Shown here one piece after another: positions 27,422 to 36,015 of a stretch of DNA of 64,000 bases. Under the pieces are notes generated by a model. The model searched no databases. It saw only the letters and a list, made by a program, of their open reading frames with translations, and had not been told where the DNA came from. The stretch's first letter is position 1. Each line of letters opens with the position of its first letter. The position numbers were made by a program, and so were the translations under genes. The stretch covers positions 124,001-188,000 of the forward strand of contig JACJXZ010000017.1 in assembly GCA_020636375.1 (NCBI GenBank), written 5' to 3'. Origin of the DNA: Lewinellaceae bacterium (lineage in GTDB: Bacteria > Bacteroidota > Bacteroidia > Chitinophagales > Saprospiraceae).

Positions 27422-28429
27422 ATGAAGATCATCATTCCCATGGCGGGCCGCGGTTCCCGTTTACGCCCGCACACCCTGACCGTCCCCAAACCCCTGATCC
27501 CGGTAGCCGGCAAGCCCATTGTCCGGCGGATCGTCGAGGACCTCAAAGCGGCGCTGGATGAAACGGTAGAAGAGGTCGCCTTCGTCATCGGCGATTTTGG
27601 CCCCGAAGCAGAACGCCAACTGCACAAGATTGCGGATAGCATCGGAGCAAAATGTTCCATCTATTATCAGGAGGAACCCCTGGGGCCGGGCCACGCCGTA
27701 CTGTGCGCCAAGCCGAGCCTCTCGGGCCATTGCCTGGTGGCCTTCGCCGATACGCTCTTCAAGGCAAACTTCACGTTTGACCCCCGGGAAGACGGCATCA
27801 TCTGGGTGCAAAAAGTGGAAGACCCTTCCTCTTTCGGAGTAGTCAAGACAAACGAAAACAACATTATCACCGATTTTGTGGAAAAGTCTCCAACTTTTGT
27901 CTCCGACCTGGCCATCGTGGGCATATACTATTTCAACAGTGGGGAAGGGCTGCGGGACACGCTCCAGAAGATGGTGGATGAAGACATTAAAGACAAAGGG
28001 GAGTACCAGCTGACCTCGGCCCTGGCCCTGCTCAAAGACAGCGGAGTGAAGTTTCGCTCTTCCCAGATCGAAGAATGGCTCGATTGCGGCAACAAGGACA
28101 ACGTCCTGGCGACCAACCAACGCATCCTGGAACTCAAAAAGAGCAGCGAAAAGCTCGTAGCGGACAGCGCCACCATCGAAAATGCCGTCGTCATTCCGCC
28201 CTGCTATATCGGCGAGGGCGCCGTGATCAGCAACAGCATCGTGGGCCCTTACGTATCCCTGGGCAACAATTCGACGGTTGAAGATTCCGTTATTAGCAAT
28301 AGCGTTATTCAAAACAACAGCCGGATACGACATGCCAACCTCAGCAACTCTATGCTGGGCAATGAAGTTGATTACCATGGAGAAAAGTCGGAAATTAGCA
28401 TCGGCGATTATTCCGAACGCCGGCCGTGA
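27422..28429 (+). CDS. Sugar-phosphate nucleotidyltransferase (glucose-1-phosphate thymidylyltransferase-like)
   Basis: The 335-residue protein activates a sugar 1-phosphate with a nucleoside triphosphate, giving an NDP-sugar for envelope polysaccharides or glycolipids. The nucleotide-binding signature AGRGSRLRPHT (residues 8-18) is followed by KPLIPVAGKP. The catalytic domain runs to about residue 240. A C-terminal left-handed beta-helix (about 250-325) is marked by hexapeptide-like repeats such as IGEGAVISNSIVGPYVSLG. The open frame begins at 27332, but homology to the family begins at the ATG at 27422, which is chosen. The nucleotide and sugar cannot be fixed from sequence alone; dTTP or UTP with glucose 1-phosphate are most likely. 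No other sugar-nucleotide genes adjoin it. Confidence 0.9.
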   Translation: MKIIIPMAGRGSRLRPHTLTVPKPLIPVAGKPIVRRIVEDLKAALDETVEEVAFVIGDFGPEAERQLHKIADSIGAKCSIYYQEEPLGPGHAVLCAKPSLSGHCLVAFADTLFKANFTFDPREDGIIWVQKVEDPSSFGVVKTNENNIITDFVEKSPTFVSDLAIVGIYYFNSGEGLRDTLQKMVDEDIKDKGEYQLTSALALLKDSGVKFRSSQIEEWLDCGNKDNVLATNQRILELKKSSEKLVADSATIENAVVIPPCYIGEGAVISNSIVGPYVSLGNNSTVEDSVISNSVIQNNSRIRHANLSNSMLGNEVDYHGEKSEISIGDYSERRP

Positions 28430-28594
28430 GCGCTTGTTTGCAGGTAGTCATTTTGGCTGCAAATGACTGCTTTTGGAACCTCATTTCGGCTATTTTCTCG
28501 CCCATAGCGCTGCTATGAGCTCAAAAATGAGCCTCATGAGAACCCAAAATCAACCATTTTCGCTACAAAAGCACCACCTCCAAACAAGCTCTAA
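28427..28594. repeat. Imperfect palindromic element of about 165 bp
   Basis: GAGCGCTTGTTTGCAGGTAGT on the left is mirrored on the right by the reverse complement of GAGCTTGTTTGGAGGTGGT. Inside, CATTTTGG/CCAAAAT, GCTCAT/ATGAGC-type segments and a central ATAGC-gctg-CTAT hairpin pair further. It starts at the stop codon of the nucleotidyltransferase gene and may end its transcript. It has the form of a small palindromic mobile element, but no second copy is in the window. Confidence 0.5.
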
Positions 28595-28644
28595 AAGAAC
28601 AAAAACTACCCGTGTGGGTGTTGATTAGAGGATACTACGACAAT

Positions 28645-30366
28645 ATGATGAAAAAAAAGCTGCCAATACTCGGGATACTGCTCCTGCTGGCCGGGTGTCT
28701 CCCTTCAGCGCTCGCCGGGCAGGACGGCCGGGTAAGCGAGGATGCCGTCAACCTGGAAAAACTGTTCATCGACGCCAACCGCGAGAAGTTGCTGGGCAAT
28801 TACGATAATGCCATAGCCCTGCTCCGGGAAGTCCTGAAAAAAGACCCCAGAAATGCCGCTGCGTCCTTCGAGCTGGCGCGGTCCTACGAAGCTATTGAAG
28901 AGGACGACAAGGCGGTCCGGGCGATCAAAAATGCCATAGAATGGGAGCCTGCGAACAGCTGGTACCTCAAATTCCTGGCCGACCTCTATCAGAAGCTCAA
29001 CCAGAACGAAGAAGCCGCCCAGGCGTATGAACGCATCGTCGAGCTGGAACCCGACGACGAGTTCAACTACTTCCGGTGGGCTTATTTCCTGGTGCGCGCC
29101 GACGAGATCGGCGACGCCCTCAAGGTGTATAACCAACTGGAAAAGAGGATGGGCGTCAACGAGGAGGTCATTCGGCGCAAGCATTCGCTCTACGTAGGTA
29201 CCGGCGACAACAAAAAGGCCGCCCGGGAACTGGAGCGGCTGATCGAAGCCTATCCGGGAGATATGGAATACCGGCACCTCCTGGCCGACTTCTACCGCCA
29301 GATTGGCGAAGAGGCCAAGGCAGAAGAGGTTTTTCGCGGAATCCTCCGCCTCGACCCCAACAACGCCAGGGCGCAGCTGGCCCTGGCCGGCAACCCGGAG
29401 CAGCCCGCCGGAGAGCGGCAGTTCCTCGAATCCCTCAAACCGGTATTCCGCCAGGAAGGGGTGAGCATCGACCTCAAGCTGAGCCAGCTCATGCCCTTCA
29501 TTCAACGGGTTGCCGATACCGGCGACCGGCAGCTGGCTGATGCCGCTTTGAGCCTGTCCGCCATTTTGGAAGAGGCGCACCCGACAGAAGCAAGGGCCTT
29601 CTCCGCTTCGGGCGACCTGCTCTACCATTCCGGCAGGAAACAGGAGGCCCTGGAAAAATACCAGAAGGCCCTTAAGCTGGACGATACGGCCTTCTCCGCC
29701 TGGGAACAGATCCTGCACATCTACAACGAAAAGAAGCAATACCGGGAATTGCTGGAGTTCAGCGAACGCGCTATGGATTACTTTCCCAATCAGGCCATCG
29801 CGCCCTTCCTGCACGGGGTGGCTGCCCATCAACTGGGAGATGACCGGGAGGCCCTGCCCGTCCTTCAGCAAGCCCTCCTGATGGCCGGCAACAACGGCAG
29901 GCTGAAGATGCAGGTGCAATCCCAACTCGGCCTCGTATACAACAGCACCGGCCAGTACAGCCTGTCCGACCAGTCATTTGAAGCCGCCCTGGCGTTGAAC
30001 CCCAAGTCGCCCACCGTGCTGAGCCAGTACGCCTACGCGCTCGCGGAACGGGGGGAACGCCTGGAGAAAGCCCGCGAAATGGCGGCCCTGGCCAACGACA
30101 TCTTCCCGAAACAGGCAGAATACCTGTTTACCTACGGATGGGTGCTCTACCAGTTGAAGGACTACGAAAAGGCCAGAGAATGGATGGACAAGGCCCTGGA
30201 GAACGGCGGCGAGGATGACCCCCGCCTGCTCGAAAGGTACGGCGACGTGCTCTTCCAGCTCAATGAGGCCGACAGGGCCATGGAGTACTGGAAACAGGCC
30301 CGCCAACTGGGGGGCAATTCCGGGCTGCTGGATAAAAAGATCGCTGATAAAAAGTTGTATGAATAA
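28645..30366 (+). CDS. TPR-repeat lipoprotein
   Basis: This 573-residue protein has a lipoprotein signal peptide (MMKKKLPILGILLLLAGC) with the lipobox cysteine at residue 18. Tandem tetratricopeptide repeats follow over nearly its whole length, for example KDPRNAAASFELARSYEAIEEDDKA and LNPKSPTVLSQYAYALAERG. It should be anchored in an envelope membrane and act as a protein-binding scaffold. It is the first of three closely spaced genes, followed after 26 bp by a DUF4292 lipoprotein and then an EnvC-like protein; this order is often seen in Bacteroidota and points to a shared envelope or cell-wall role. The frame is open from 28612, but the lipoprotein signal fixes the start at 28645 or 28648. 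Confidence 0.9.
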   Translation: MMKKKLPILGILLLLAGCLPSALAGQDGRVSEDAVNLEKLFIDANREKLLGNYDNAIALLREVLKKDPRNAAASFELARSYEAIEEDDKAVRAIKNAIEWEPANSWYLKFLADLYQKLNQNEEAAQAYERIVELEPDDEFNYFRWAYFLVRADEIGDALKVYNQLEKRMGVNEEVIRRKHSLYVGTGDNKKAARELERLIEAYPGDMEYRHLLADFYRQIGEEAKAEEVFRGILRLDPNNARAQLALAGNPEQPAGERQFLESLKPVFRQEGVSIDLKLSQLMPFIQRVADTGDRQLADAALSLSAILEEAHPTEARAFSASGDLLYHSGRKQEALEKYQKALKLDDTAFSAWEQILHIYNEKKQYRELLEFSERAMDYFPNQAIAPFLHGVAAHQLGDDREALPVLQQALLMAGNNGRLKMQVQSQLGLVYNSTGQYSLSDQSFEAALALNPKSPTVLSQYAYALAERGERLEKAREMAALANDIFPKQAEYLFTYGWVLYQLKDYEKAREWMDKALENGGEDDPRLLERYGDVLFQLNEADRAMEYWKQARQLGGNSGLLDKKIADKKLYE

Positions 30367-30392
30367 CTCCAGGCAAATGAAACCGTGAAACT

Positions 30393-31172
30393 ATGAAAAT
30401 AACCGCTCAGATACTGATCAGCTTTGCCTTCCTGCTCGGGCTTTCGTCCCTGAACAGTTGCTCGGCCACCCGCAAAGGAGGCAGAGTGGCGAATAAAGAG
30501 GTGAATGCCGATTTCCTGCTCAAACAGATGGCGCGCCAGAAGCTCCAGCCCGAATGGTTCAGCGCCCGCACCAACATCGATTACGATGATGGCAGCCAGT
30601 CCTTCTCCGCCTCGGCTACCATCCGCATGCGGCGGGACAGCCTGCTCTGGATCAGCATCAAAAAGCTGGGCTTCGAGCTGGCCCGCGTCCAGGTGACCCG
30701 GGACTCGGTTTATGTGCTGGACCGGATCAACAACGAATACGCCATTGAAGGCCTGGAGTACCTCTCGCAATCTTTCGGGTTGCCCGCCGACCTTAACCAT
30801 TTGCAGGACGTCATCCTCGGAAATCCCGTTTTTTTCGAAAGCAAAGGCCTGCAGGTGGAACCTCTGGGCCCCTCCTACCACCTGATGGGCAGAGGGCTGG
30901 CCATCGAAAGCGATTACTGGATCGACCCCAACGGATTTGTGTTGCGCAAAATGGCCTTTAACGACAAAAAGAACAGCCAGCAGGTCAATATGCTTTTTGA
31001 GGAATATGGGGAAACCCCGGACAATCAGAAATTTTCGTATCTTCGCAGGCTCGAAATGAACAGCCAAAATTCCGGAAAGGCGGCTGTTTCCATGAAATTT
31101 TCGAAATTAGACACAGAGATCCCAAAGAGCATCAGATTTGAAATCCCGGATCGATATACACGGACAAAATAA
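30393..31172 (+). CDS. DUF4292 lipoprotein (LolA/LolB-like fold likely)
   Basis: The 259-residue protein has a lipoprotein signal peptide ending LSSLNSC (Cys-23). The mature part contains the DUF4292 pattern WFSARTNIDYDDGSQSFSASATIRMRRDSLLWISIKKLGFELARV, reminiscent of the open beta-barrel of LolA/LolB lipoprotein carriers. Family members sit between TPR lipoproteins and M23/EnvC-like proteins in this phylum, as here. A role in moving or sensing lipids or lipoproteins at the outer membrane is inference from fold resemblance. The 3' end overlaps the following gene by 35 bp, which suggests translational coupling. Confidence 0.9.
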   Translation: MKITAQILISFAFLLGLSSLNSCSATRKGGRVANKEVNADFLLKQMARQKLQPEWFSARTNIDYDDGSQSFSASATIRMRRDSLLWISIKKLGFELARVQVTRDSVYVLDRINNEYAIEGLEYLSQSFGLPADLNHLQDVILGNPVFFESKGLQVEPLGPSYHLMGRGLAIESDYWIDPNGFVLRKMAFNDKKNSQQVNMLFEEYGETPDNQKFSYLRRLEMNSQNSGKAAVSMKFSKLDTEIPKSIRFEIPDRYTRTK

Positions 31173-32430
31173 AAACGACGCCCGGCGCGCTGTTTCCGCT
31201 AAAGCCCTGCTGCGTTCCTCCCCGTTCCGGCAGCGAATAGCCCTTCTGATGCTTCTGAGCATGGCCCTCGCCGCTCCTTTGGCCGCTCAAAACCGGCAGG
31301 ACCTGGAAAACAAACGCCAGCAACTGCTGATGGAAATCCGGGATACGGAGTCGCAACTGAAAAAGACCAAGGAGAATAAGGCCGCTACCCTGGACCAGTA
31401 CCTGGCCCTCCAGAACCAAATCCGCAAACGCCAGCAACTGATCACCACCCTGCACGAAGAAGTCGATTACGCCAATGCCAGCATCAGCCGGGCGAATGAA
31501 GTACTGGATGCTCTCGGCAAGGACGTAATCCGGCTCAAGGAAGAATACGCCAATATTATCCGGGCGGCCTACCGGCACAAGATCCAGAACAGTTTCCTGC
31601 TTTTCCTTTTCTCCGCCGACAGCTTCAACGATGCGTTCCGCCGCTGGCAGTACATTCGCCAGTACGACCGCTACCGGAAGAAACAGGCGCGCCTGATTGT
31701 CCAGACCCAGGAAATGCTGGCCAGGAAGGCCAGCCAGCTCGAAGAAAAACTACAGGAAAAGGAGCAACTCCTGGCTTCACAGGAGCAACAACAACAGTTG
31801 CTCAACCGGGAGTTGCAGGATAAAAACCGCATCCTCCGGGAGCTCAAGACCAGCGAAGGGCGGCTCGTTGCTGAACTGGACGAGCAGCAGAAAGCCCACG
31901 ATGCCCTCAACCAGGCAATCGAGGAAGTGATCCGGGAAGAAATGGCCAGGAAACGCCGCGAAGCCCGCGCCGCAGATGCGCTCGCCGGCGGCGGCCCGGA
32001 AGCGCCGGACGACAACCTCCCCCTGTCCAACAGCTTCAAAGGCAATCAGGGCCGCCTGCCCTGGCCGGTAAAAAACGGATACATCACCCGCCAGTTCGGC
32101 AAGCAACCCCACCCCCAGATCCGCAGCGTTCAGATCACCAACAACGGCATTGACATCCGGACGGATGAACAGGCCAACGTCTACGCCGTTTTTGAAGGGA
32201 AAATCGCCGGGACGCAGTTTATCCCGGGTTATAAAAATACCGTCATCATCCAGCACGGCCGGTACTATACCGTGTACTCCAACCTGGAAGAAGCCTTCGT
32301 GCAGCGGGGGGACATGGTCAGCACCCGCGAGCCGATCGGCAAGCTCGGCAAGGATAAACCGGAAGTCCACTTCGAAGTCTGGCTGGAAAAAAAACGCCTA
32401 AACCCGGTACAGTGGGTGGCGGAACGGTGA
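31138..32430 (+). CDS. EnvC-like coiled-coil protein with degenerate LytM (M23) domain
   Basis: The product (430 residues from the TTG at 31138) has a signal peptide ending MALAAPLAAQ. A long coiled-coil follows (about residues 53-285), and a C-terminal LytM domain (about 305-425) begins LPWPVKNGYITRQFGKQ. The zinc and catalytic histidines of active M23 peptidases are mostly missing: the first is Asn in NNGIDIRTD, the HxH motif reads E-V-H in KPEVHFEVW, and YSNL replaces YAHL. EnvC and NlpD of E. coli are inactive in the same way and activate cell-wall amidases during division, so an amidase-activator role is likely. The start is uncertain: the TTG overlaps the upstream DUF4292 gene, and the next ATG (31249) leaves a very short signal peptide. 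Confidence 0.9.
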   Translation: MKSRIDIHGQNKNDARRAVSAKALLRSSPFRQRIALLMLLSMALAAPLAAQNRQDLENKRQQLLMEIRDTESQLKKTKENKAATLDQYLALQNQIRKRQQLITTLHEEVDYANASISRANEVLDALGKDVIRLKEEYANIIRAAYRHKIQNSFLLFLFSADSFNDAFRRWQYIRQYDRYRKKQARLIVQTQEMLARKASQLEEKLQEKEQLLASQEQQQQLLNRELQDKNRILRELKTSEGRLVAELDEQQKAHDALNQAIEEVIREEMARKRREARAADALAGGGPEAPDDNLPLSNSFKGNQGRLPWPVKNGYITRQFGKQPHPQIRSVQITNNGIDIRTDEQANVYAVFEGKIAGTQFIPGYKNTVIIQHGRYYTVYSNLEEAFVQRGDMVSTREPIGKLGKDKPEVHFEVWLEKKRLNPVQWVAER

Positions 32431-32471
32431 AGGAGGGGAACAATTGGAGGAGGAATGGTGTATAGGGATAA

Positions 32472-32511
32472 GTGCATTTGTGCATTCGTGCATTTGTGCA
32501 TTTGTGCATAC
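32472..32511 (+). repeat. Five tandem copies of an 8-bp unit (GTGCATTY)
   Basis: GTGCATTT, GTGCATTC, GTGCATTT, GTGCATTT and GTGCATAC follow one another without spacers, 25 bp before the hflX start. The repeats are in the untranslated leader if translation starts at 32536. Confidence 0.8.
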
Positions 32512-32535
32512 ACAAGTAATTTAAGCGTAGAGCCT

Positions 32536-33750
32536 ATGGCAAATGACTGGATAATAGGAGAAAAGGACAAAAAAGGAATAAAAAGAGGCACGGAATCCGC
32601 TGTGTTGATCGGGCTGGTGCATAACATGCAGGCCGAGGAACAGGTTCAGGAATACCTCGACGAGCTGGAATTCCTGGCCCTCACCGCCGGCGCGGAGGCC
32701 AAAAAGCGCTTCATCCAGAAGCTGCCCCACCCCGATCCCCGAACCTTTATCGGCAAAGGCAAACTCGAAGAGATCAAAGCCTATATCGATAATGACGAGG
32801 ACATCAGCATGGCCATTTTTGACGATGACCTCAGCGGGAAACAGGTCAACATCCTGGAGGAAACCCTCAAGGTGAAGATCATCGACCGCAGTACCCTCAT
32901 CCTGGACATCTTCGCCAGCCGCGCGCAGACGGCCCAGGCGAAGACGCAGGTGGAACTGGCCCAGATGCAATATCTGCTGCCCCGCCTCCGCGGCCTGTGG
33001 ACGCACCTCGAAAGGCAGCGGGGGGGTATCGGCATGAGGGGACCCGGTGAAAAGGAGATCGAGACCGACCGCCGGATCGTACGGGACAAGATCGCCCTGC
33101 TCCAGAAAAAACTGGAAAAGATCGACCAGCAGAACATGACCCAGCGCAAACAACGGGGCGAGCTGATCCGGGTGTCCCTGGTCGGATACACCAACGTAGG
33201 CAAGTCTACCCTGATGAACCTGCTGAGCAAATCGGACGTCTTTGCCGAAGACAAGCTCTTCGCCACCCTCGATACCACCGTGCGCAAAGTCGTCTTCGGG
33301 CGCATGCCCTTCCTGCTTTCCGATACCGTCGGGTTCATCCGGAAGCTGCCCCACCACCTGATCGAAAGCTTCAAATCCACCCTCGATGAGGTCCGGGAAA
33401 GCGATATCCTGCTGCATGTGGTAGACATTGCCCATCCTCAGCACGAAGACCACATCCGCACCGTCAACCAGACCCTCAGAGAGCTGGAGGCCATCGACAA
33501 ACCCACCCTGCTCGTATTCAACAAGATCGACCTCTACCGGGAGCGCAACTACGACGACTACGTGGACGAGGAAGCCCGCCTGGAGATCGAAGAGGGCCTG
33601 AAAGGCAACCTGCGCCACACCTTCGACACCGACCTGGTCTTCATTTCCGCCAGGACGAAGGAAAACCTGGGCGAGCTTAGAGACAAGTTACAGGAGATGG
33701 TTAAAGAACAATACCTGGTGCGGTATCCGTATCAGGCGAAGCACTGGTAG
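32536..33750 (+). CDS. hflX: Ribosome-associated GTPase HflX
   Basis: HflX binds the 50S subunit and can split stalled or hibernating ribosomes. The 404-residue protein has the HflX N-terminal domain with the glycine-rich segment RGGIGMRGPGEKEIETDRR. Its GTPase domain contains G1 GYTNVGKST (about residues 216-224), G3 DTVGFIRKLP and G4 NKIDL. The open frame begins at 32455 (MVYRDKC...), but those 27 codons run through an 8-bp tandem repeat and have no family similarity, so the ATG at 32536 (MANDWIIGEKD) is chosen. The start of the tandem repeat is 42 bp after the EnvC-like gene's stop codon, so co-transcription is possible. Confidence 0.95.
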   Translation: MANDWIIGEKDKKGIKRGTESAVLIGLVHNMQAEEQVQEYLDELEFLALTAGAEAKKRFIQKLPHPDPRTFIGKGKLEEIKAYIDNDEDISMAIFDDDLSGKQVNILEETLKVKIIDRSTLILDIFASRAQTAQAKTQVELAQMQYLLPRLRGLWTHLERQRGGIGMRGPGEKEIETDRRIVRDKIALLQKKLEKIDQQNMTQRKQRGELIRVSLVGYTNVGKSTLMNLLSKSDVFAEDKLFATLDTTVRKVVFGRMPFLLSDTVGFIRKLPHHLIESFKSTLDEVRESDILLHVVDIAHPQHEDHIRTVNQTLRELEAIDKPTLLVFNKIDLYRERNYDDYVDEEARLEIEEGLKGNLRHTFDTDLVFISARTKENLGELRDKLQEMVKEQYLVRYPYQAKHW

Positions 33751-33777
33751 CGAAGGAATGAATAAATCCTGGATATA

Positions 33778-34881
33778 ATGAACACAATGCTCGAAAAATA
33801 TGCCAGCCTGTTGGTGCATTACTGCCTGGAGATGCAGCCGGGCGAGCGGTTTTACCTGCGCAGCACTACGCTGGCCGAGCCCCTGGTGCGGGAAGTCTAC
33901 CGTGCTGCGGTCAGGGCCGGCGCTCATGTAGAAGTGGACCTGGACTTTCGGGAGAAGAGCCGCATTCTCCTGTCGCACGGCAATGACAGCCAGCTCCGGT
34001 ACGTTTCGCCTTTATACCAGCAGGCCATGGCCGAGTTTGACACCTATTTATATATCATGGCGCCTTTCAACCTGCGGGAGGACCAGAATGTCGATCCGGC
34101 GAAGCGGAAAATTCGGCAGGAAGCCCAGCAGCCCGTGCTGAAAACGTATTTTGAGCGCACCGCCACGCGGGAGCTGAAACGCAGCTTATGCCAGTATCCC
34201 ACGTTGGCCAACGCCCAGGAAGCCGGCATGTCGCTGGAAGAATATGAAGAATTCGTCTTCAGGGCATGCAAGCTCTTCGAGGCGGACCCGGTGGAGAGCT
34301 GGCTGCAGGTCCGGGCCTGGCAACAGCAGATCGTCGACCTGCTCAACAGCCGGGAAACGGTGCGGTACAAGGCCGGCGGAACGGACATCACCTTCAGCAC
34401 CCGGGGGCGGACGTGGATCAACTCGGACGGCCGGACCAACATGCCTTCCGGTGAAGTTTATACCTCTCCGGTCGAAGATTCCGCCAATGGCGTGGTCCAC
34501 TTTTCCTTCCCCGCCATTTATATGGGCCACGAAGTCGAAGGCGTCACGCTTTATGTTAAAGACGGCTATATCGAAAAGTGGGAAGCCCGCCGGGGCAAAG
34601 ATTTCCTGGACCAGATTTTCCAGATCGAAGGGACGAGGCGATTTGGGGAGGCCGCTATTGGAACAAACTACAACATCGACCGTTTAACCAAGAATATCCT
34701 GTTCGATGAGAAGATGGGCGGGGCGATCCATATGGCCATCGGGCAATCGTACCTCCAGGCCGGCGGCAAAAACCAGTCCACCGTGCATTGGGATATGATA
34801 ACCGATATGCAGGACGGAGGAGAAATTTACGCCGATGGCGAAAAAATTTACGAGAACGGACGATTTCTGTTCGTGAGTTAA
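33778..34881 (+). CDS. M29-family metal-dependent aminopeptidase
   Basis: The 367-residue protein matches the M29 (AmpS/PepS/aminopeptidase T) family, homodimeric two-metal aminopeptidases in the cytoplasm. Recognisable features are NMPSGEVYTSPVEDSANG, with the metal-ligand glutamate in the middle, GEAAIGTNYNIDRLTKNILFDEKMGGAIHMAIG, and the C-terminal STVHWDMITDM with a ligand histidine and aspartate. The length is slightly shorter than the 410 residues of the best-known members. No signal peptide is present. It follows hflX by 27 bp and may be co-transcribed with it. Confidence 0.93.
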   Translation: MNTMLEKYASLLVHYCLEMQPGERFYLRSTTLAEPLVREVYRAAVRAGAHVEVDLDFREKSRILLSHGNDSQLRYVSPLYQQAMAEFDTYLYIMAPFNLREDQNVDPAKRKIRQEAQQPVLKTYFERTATRELKRSLCQYPTLANAQEAGMSLEEYEEFVFRACKLFEADPVESWLQVRAWQQQIVDLLNSRETVRYKAGGTDITFSTRGRTWINSDGRTNMPSGEVYTSPVEDSANGVVHFSFPAIYMGHEVEGVTLYVKDGYIEKWEARRGKDFLDQIFQIEGTRRFGEAAIGTNYNIDRLTKNILFDEKMGGAIHMAIGQSYLQAGGKNQSTVHWDMITDMQDGGEIYADGEKIYENGRFLFVS

Positions 34882-35210
34882 AAGACAGGGCCGGATTGAC
34901 AGGAAAAGCAGAACTGCTTTTCGTGATCCTGCCTTCCTCTTTCCCGGCCGGGAGAACTGCAAAGGGGGCGCGTCGGCCGGAGGGCGCCTTCACAAAAGTT
35001 AGGTATTGCACAGAAAATTTCGTATCTAAGATGAATTTTAGAGCGCGATTTTTTGCCTTAACTTTTACGGGTGTTGATTTTTCTACATAACTTGCAAGGT
35101 AAATGCCGTAATCCCAAACCCAAATGAAAACGGCGAAGGACCAAAACCGAAACGGACAATAGAAAGCTGAAGAAAACATTATTAAACCAACAACTTAATC
35201 TCCTTAAACC
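34882..35210. other. Intergenic region without a recognised gene (329 bp)
   Basis: No convincing coding frame was found on either strand. The part at about 35060-35100 is AT-rich (GTGTTGATTTTTCTACATAACTTGC as two pieces: a TTGAT and a TAACTTGC) and may hold a promoter for the gene at 35211, but the match to TAnnTTTG is poor. Confidence 0.4.
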
Positions 35211-35942
35211 GTGAACAGTAGTACTGCATTTTTAGAATTAAAGTATGGCAATATTTACGGCGGTTACCCCAATTTCTACGCAATTAGTGAAATATGCCTC
35301 CTGGTCTTTGAGCATGGATCTAACAAGATCTTTATCGAAACCTGGCTCAACAACGCTAATGTTGACATTGTGAGCGTTTACTCCAAAGTCAACGAACTGG
35401 GACACACCATCGGACGGGTGAAGGAAGTGATCAACATGCGCACCCATCGCCGCAAACCGTACCGCGAAGATTTCCGCCTCGACGAACGGCAGTTGAAATA
35501 CTCCTTCCAGCAGTTGCGCCCCACCAAAATGCCGATCAAGAACTTCCTGCTCAAAAACCTGAAGAAGTATCGCTTCCGCGACATCGTCACCTTCGACGGG
35601 CGGCGCGACGTATTCCTCTGCGAGCGCTCCGGGGTGAATTTCGGCCGACACAATGTCGTAGACCTTCAGAAAGACCTGAATAAAGAAACCGATTACTTGT
35701 TCTCGCTGAATAAGCTGGCCGTTGTGATCGGCTTTGACCACGACCGGAGCTACCTGCGTTCCAACAACCTGGAATACTGGCTTCACCCCATTGCCGACCG
35801 TCAGATCGTTCCAAAATCAGCTGCCTATGATGCGGCCCGCCTCATGATGGTGCACAATGAATATATGGAATATCATGACGACTTCCTGATGAAGGCGGCT
35901 CTGGTGTTGAATAAGATTCAGAATACGAAGTCGCAGGAGTGA
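35211..35942 (+). CDS. Unassigned protein, weak resemblance to RNase H-like 3'-5' exonucleases
   Basis: I do not recognise this 243-residue protein with certainty. It begins with a GTG codon (NSSTAFLELKYGNIYGGYP). The opening segment F-L-E-L-K-Y-G-N-I-Y-G and the later SAAYDAARLMMVHNEY recall motifs I and III of DEDDh exonucleases, with several catalytic acidic residues displaced. This is weak pattern resemblance only. The basic, hydrophilic middle (INMRTHRRKPYREDF; KNFLLKNLKKYRFRD) would fit a nucleic-acid-binding protein. No signal peptide or membrane helix is present. It stands alone between a 329-bp gap and a palindrome. Confidence 0.75.
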   Translation: MNSSTAFLELKYGNIYGGYPNFYAISEICLLVFEHGSNKIFIETWLNNANVDIVSVYSKVNELGHTIGRVKEVINMRTHRRKPYREDFRLDERQLKYSFQQLRPTKMPIKNFLLKNLKKYRFRDIVTFDGRRDVFLCERSGVNFGRHNVVDLQKDLNKETDYLFSLNKLAVVIGFDHDRSYLRSNNLEYWLHPIADRQIVPKSAAYDAARLMMVHNEYMEYHDDFLMKAALVLNKIQNTKSQE

Positions 35943-35956
35943 AAATAAAGGAATGA

Positions 35957-36006
35957 ATGATTGGAGGAATGAAGGAATGATTTGCCTGAATCATTCCTTC
36001 ATTCCC
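35957..36006. repeat. Palindrome between convergent genes (possible bidirectional terminator)
   Basis: GGAATGAAGGAATGATT is followed by the 6-base loop TGCCTG and its reverse complement AATCATTCCTTCATTCC, a 17-bp perfect stem. It lies between the stop codons of the genes at 35942 (+) and 36016 (-). GGAATGA units also occur near 22383-22490 and 33757, so it belongs to a loose family of low-complexity repeats. Confidence 0.7.
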
Positions 36007-36015
36007 TCCTCCCCT

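Noticed and set aside
32472..32511. Possible CRISPR-like array
   Set aside because: The 8-bp units are contiguous with no spacers and no cas genes are present.
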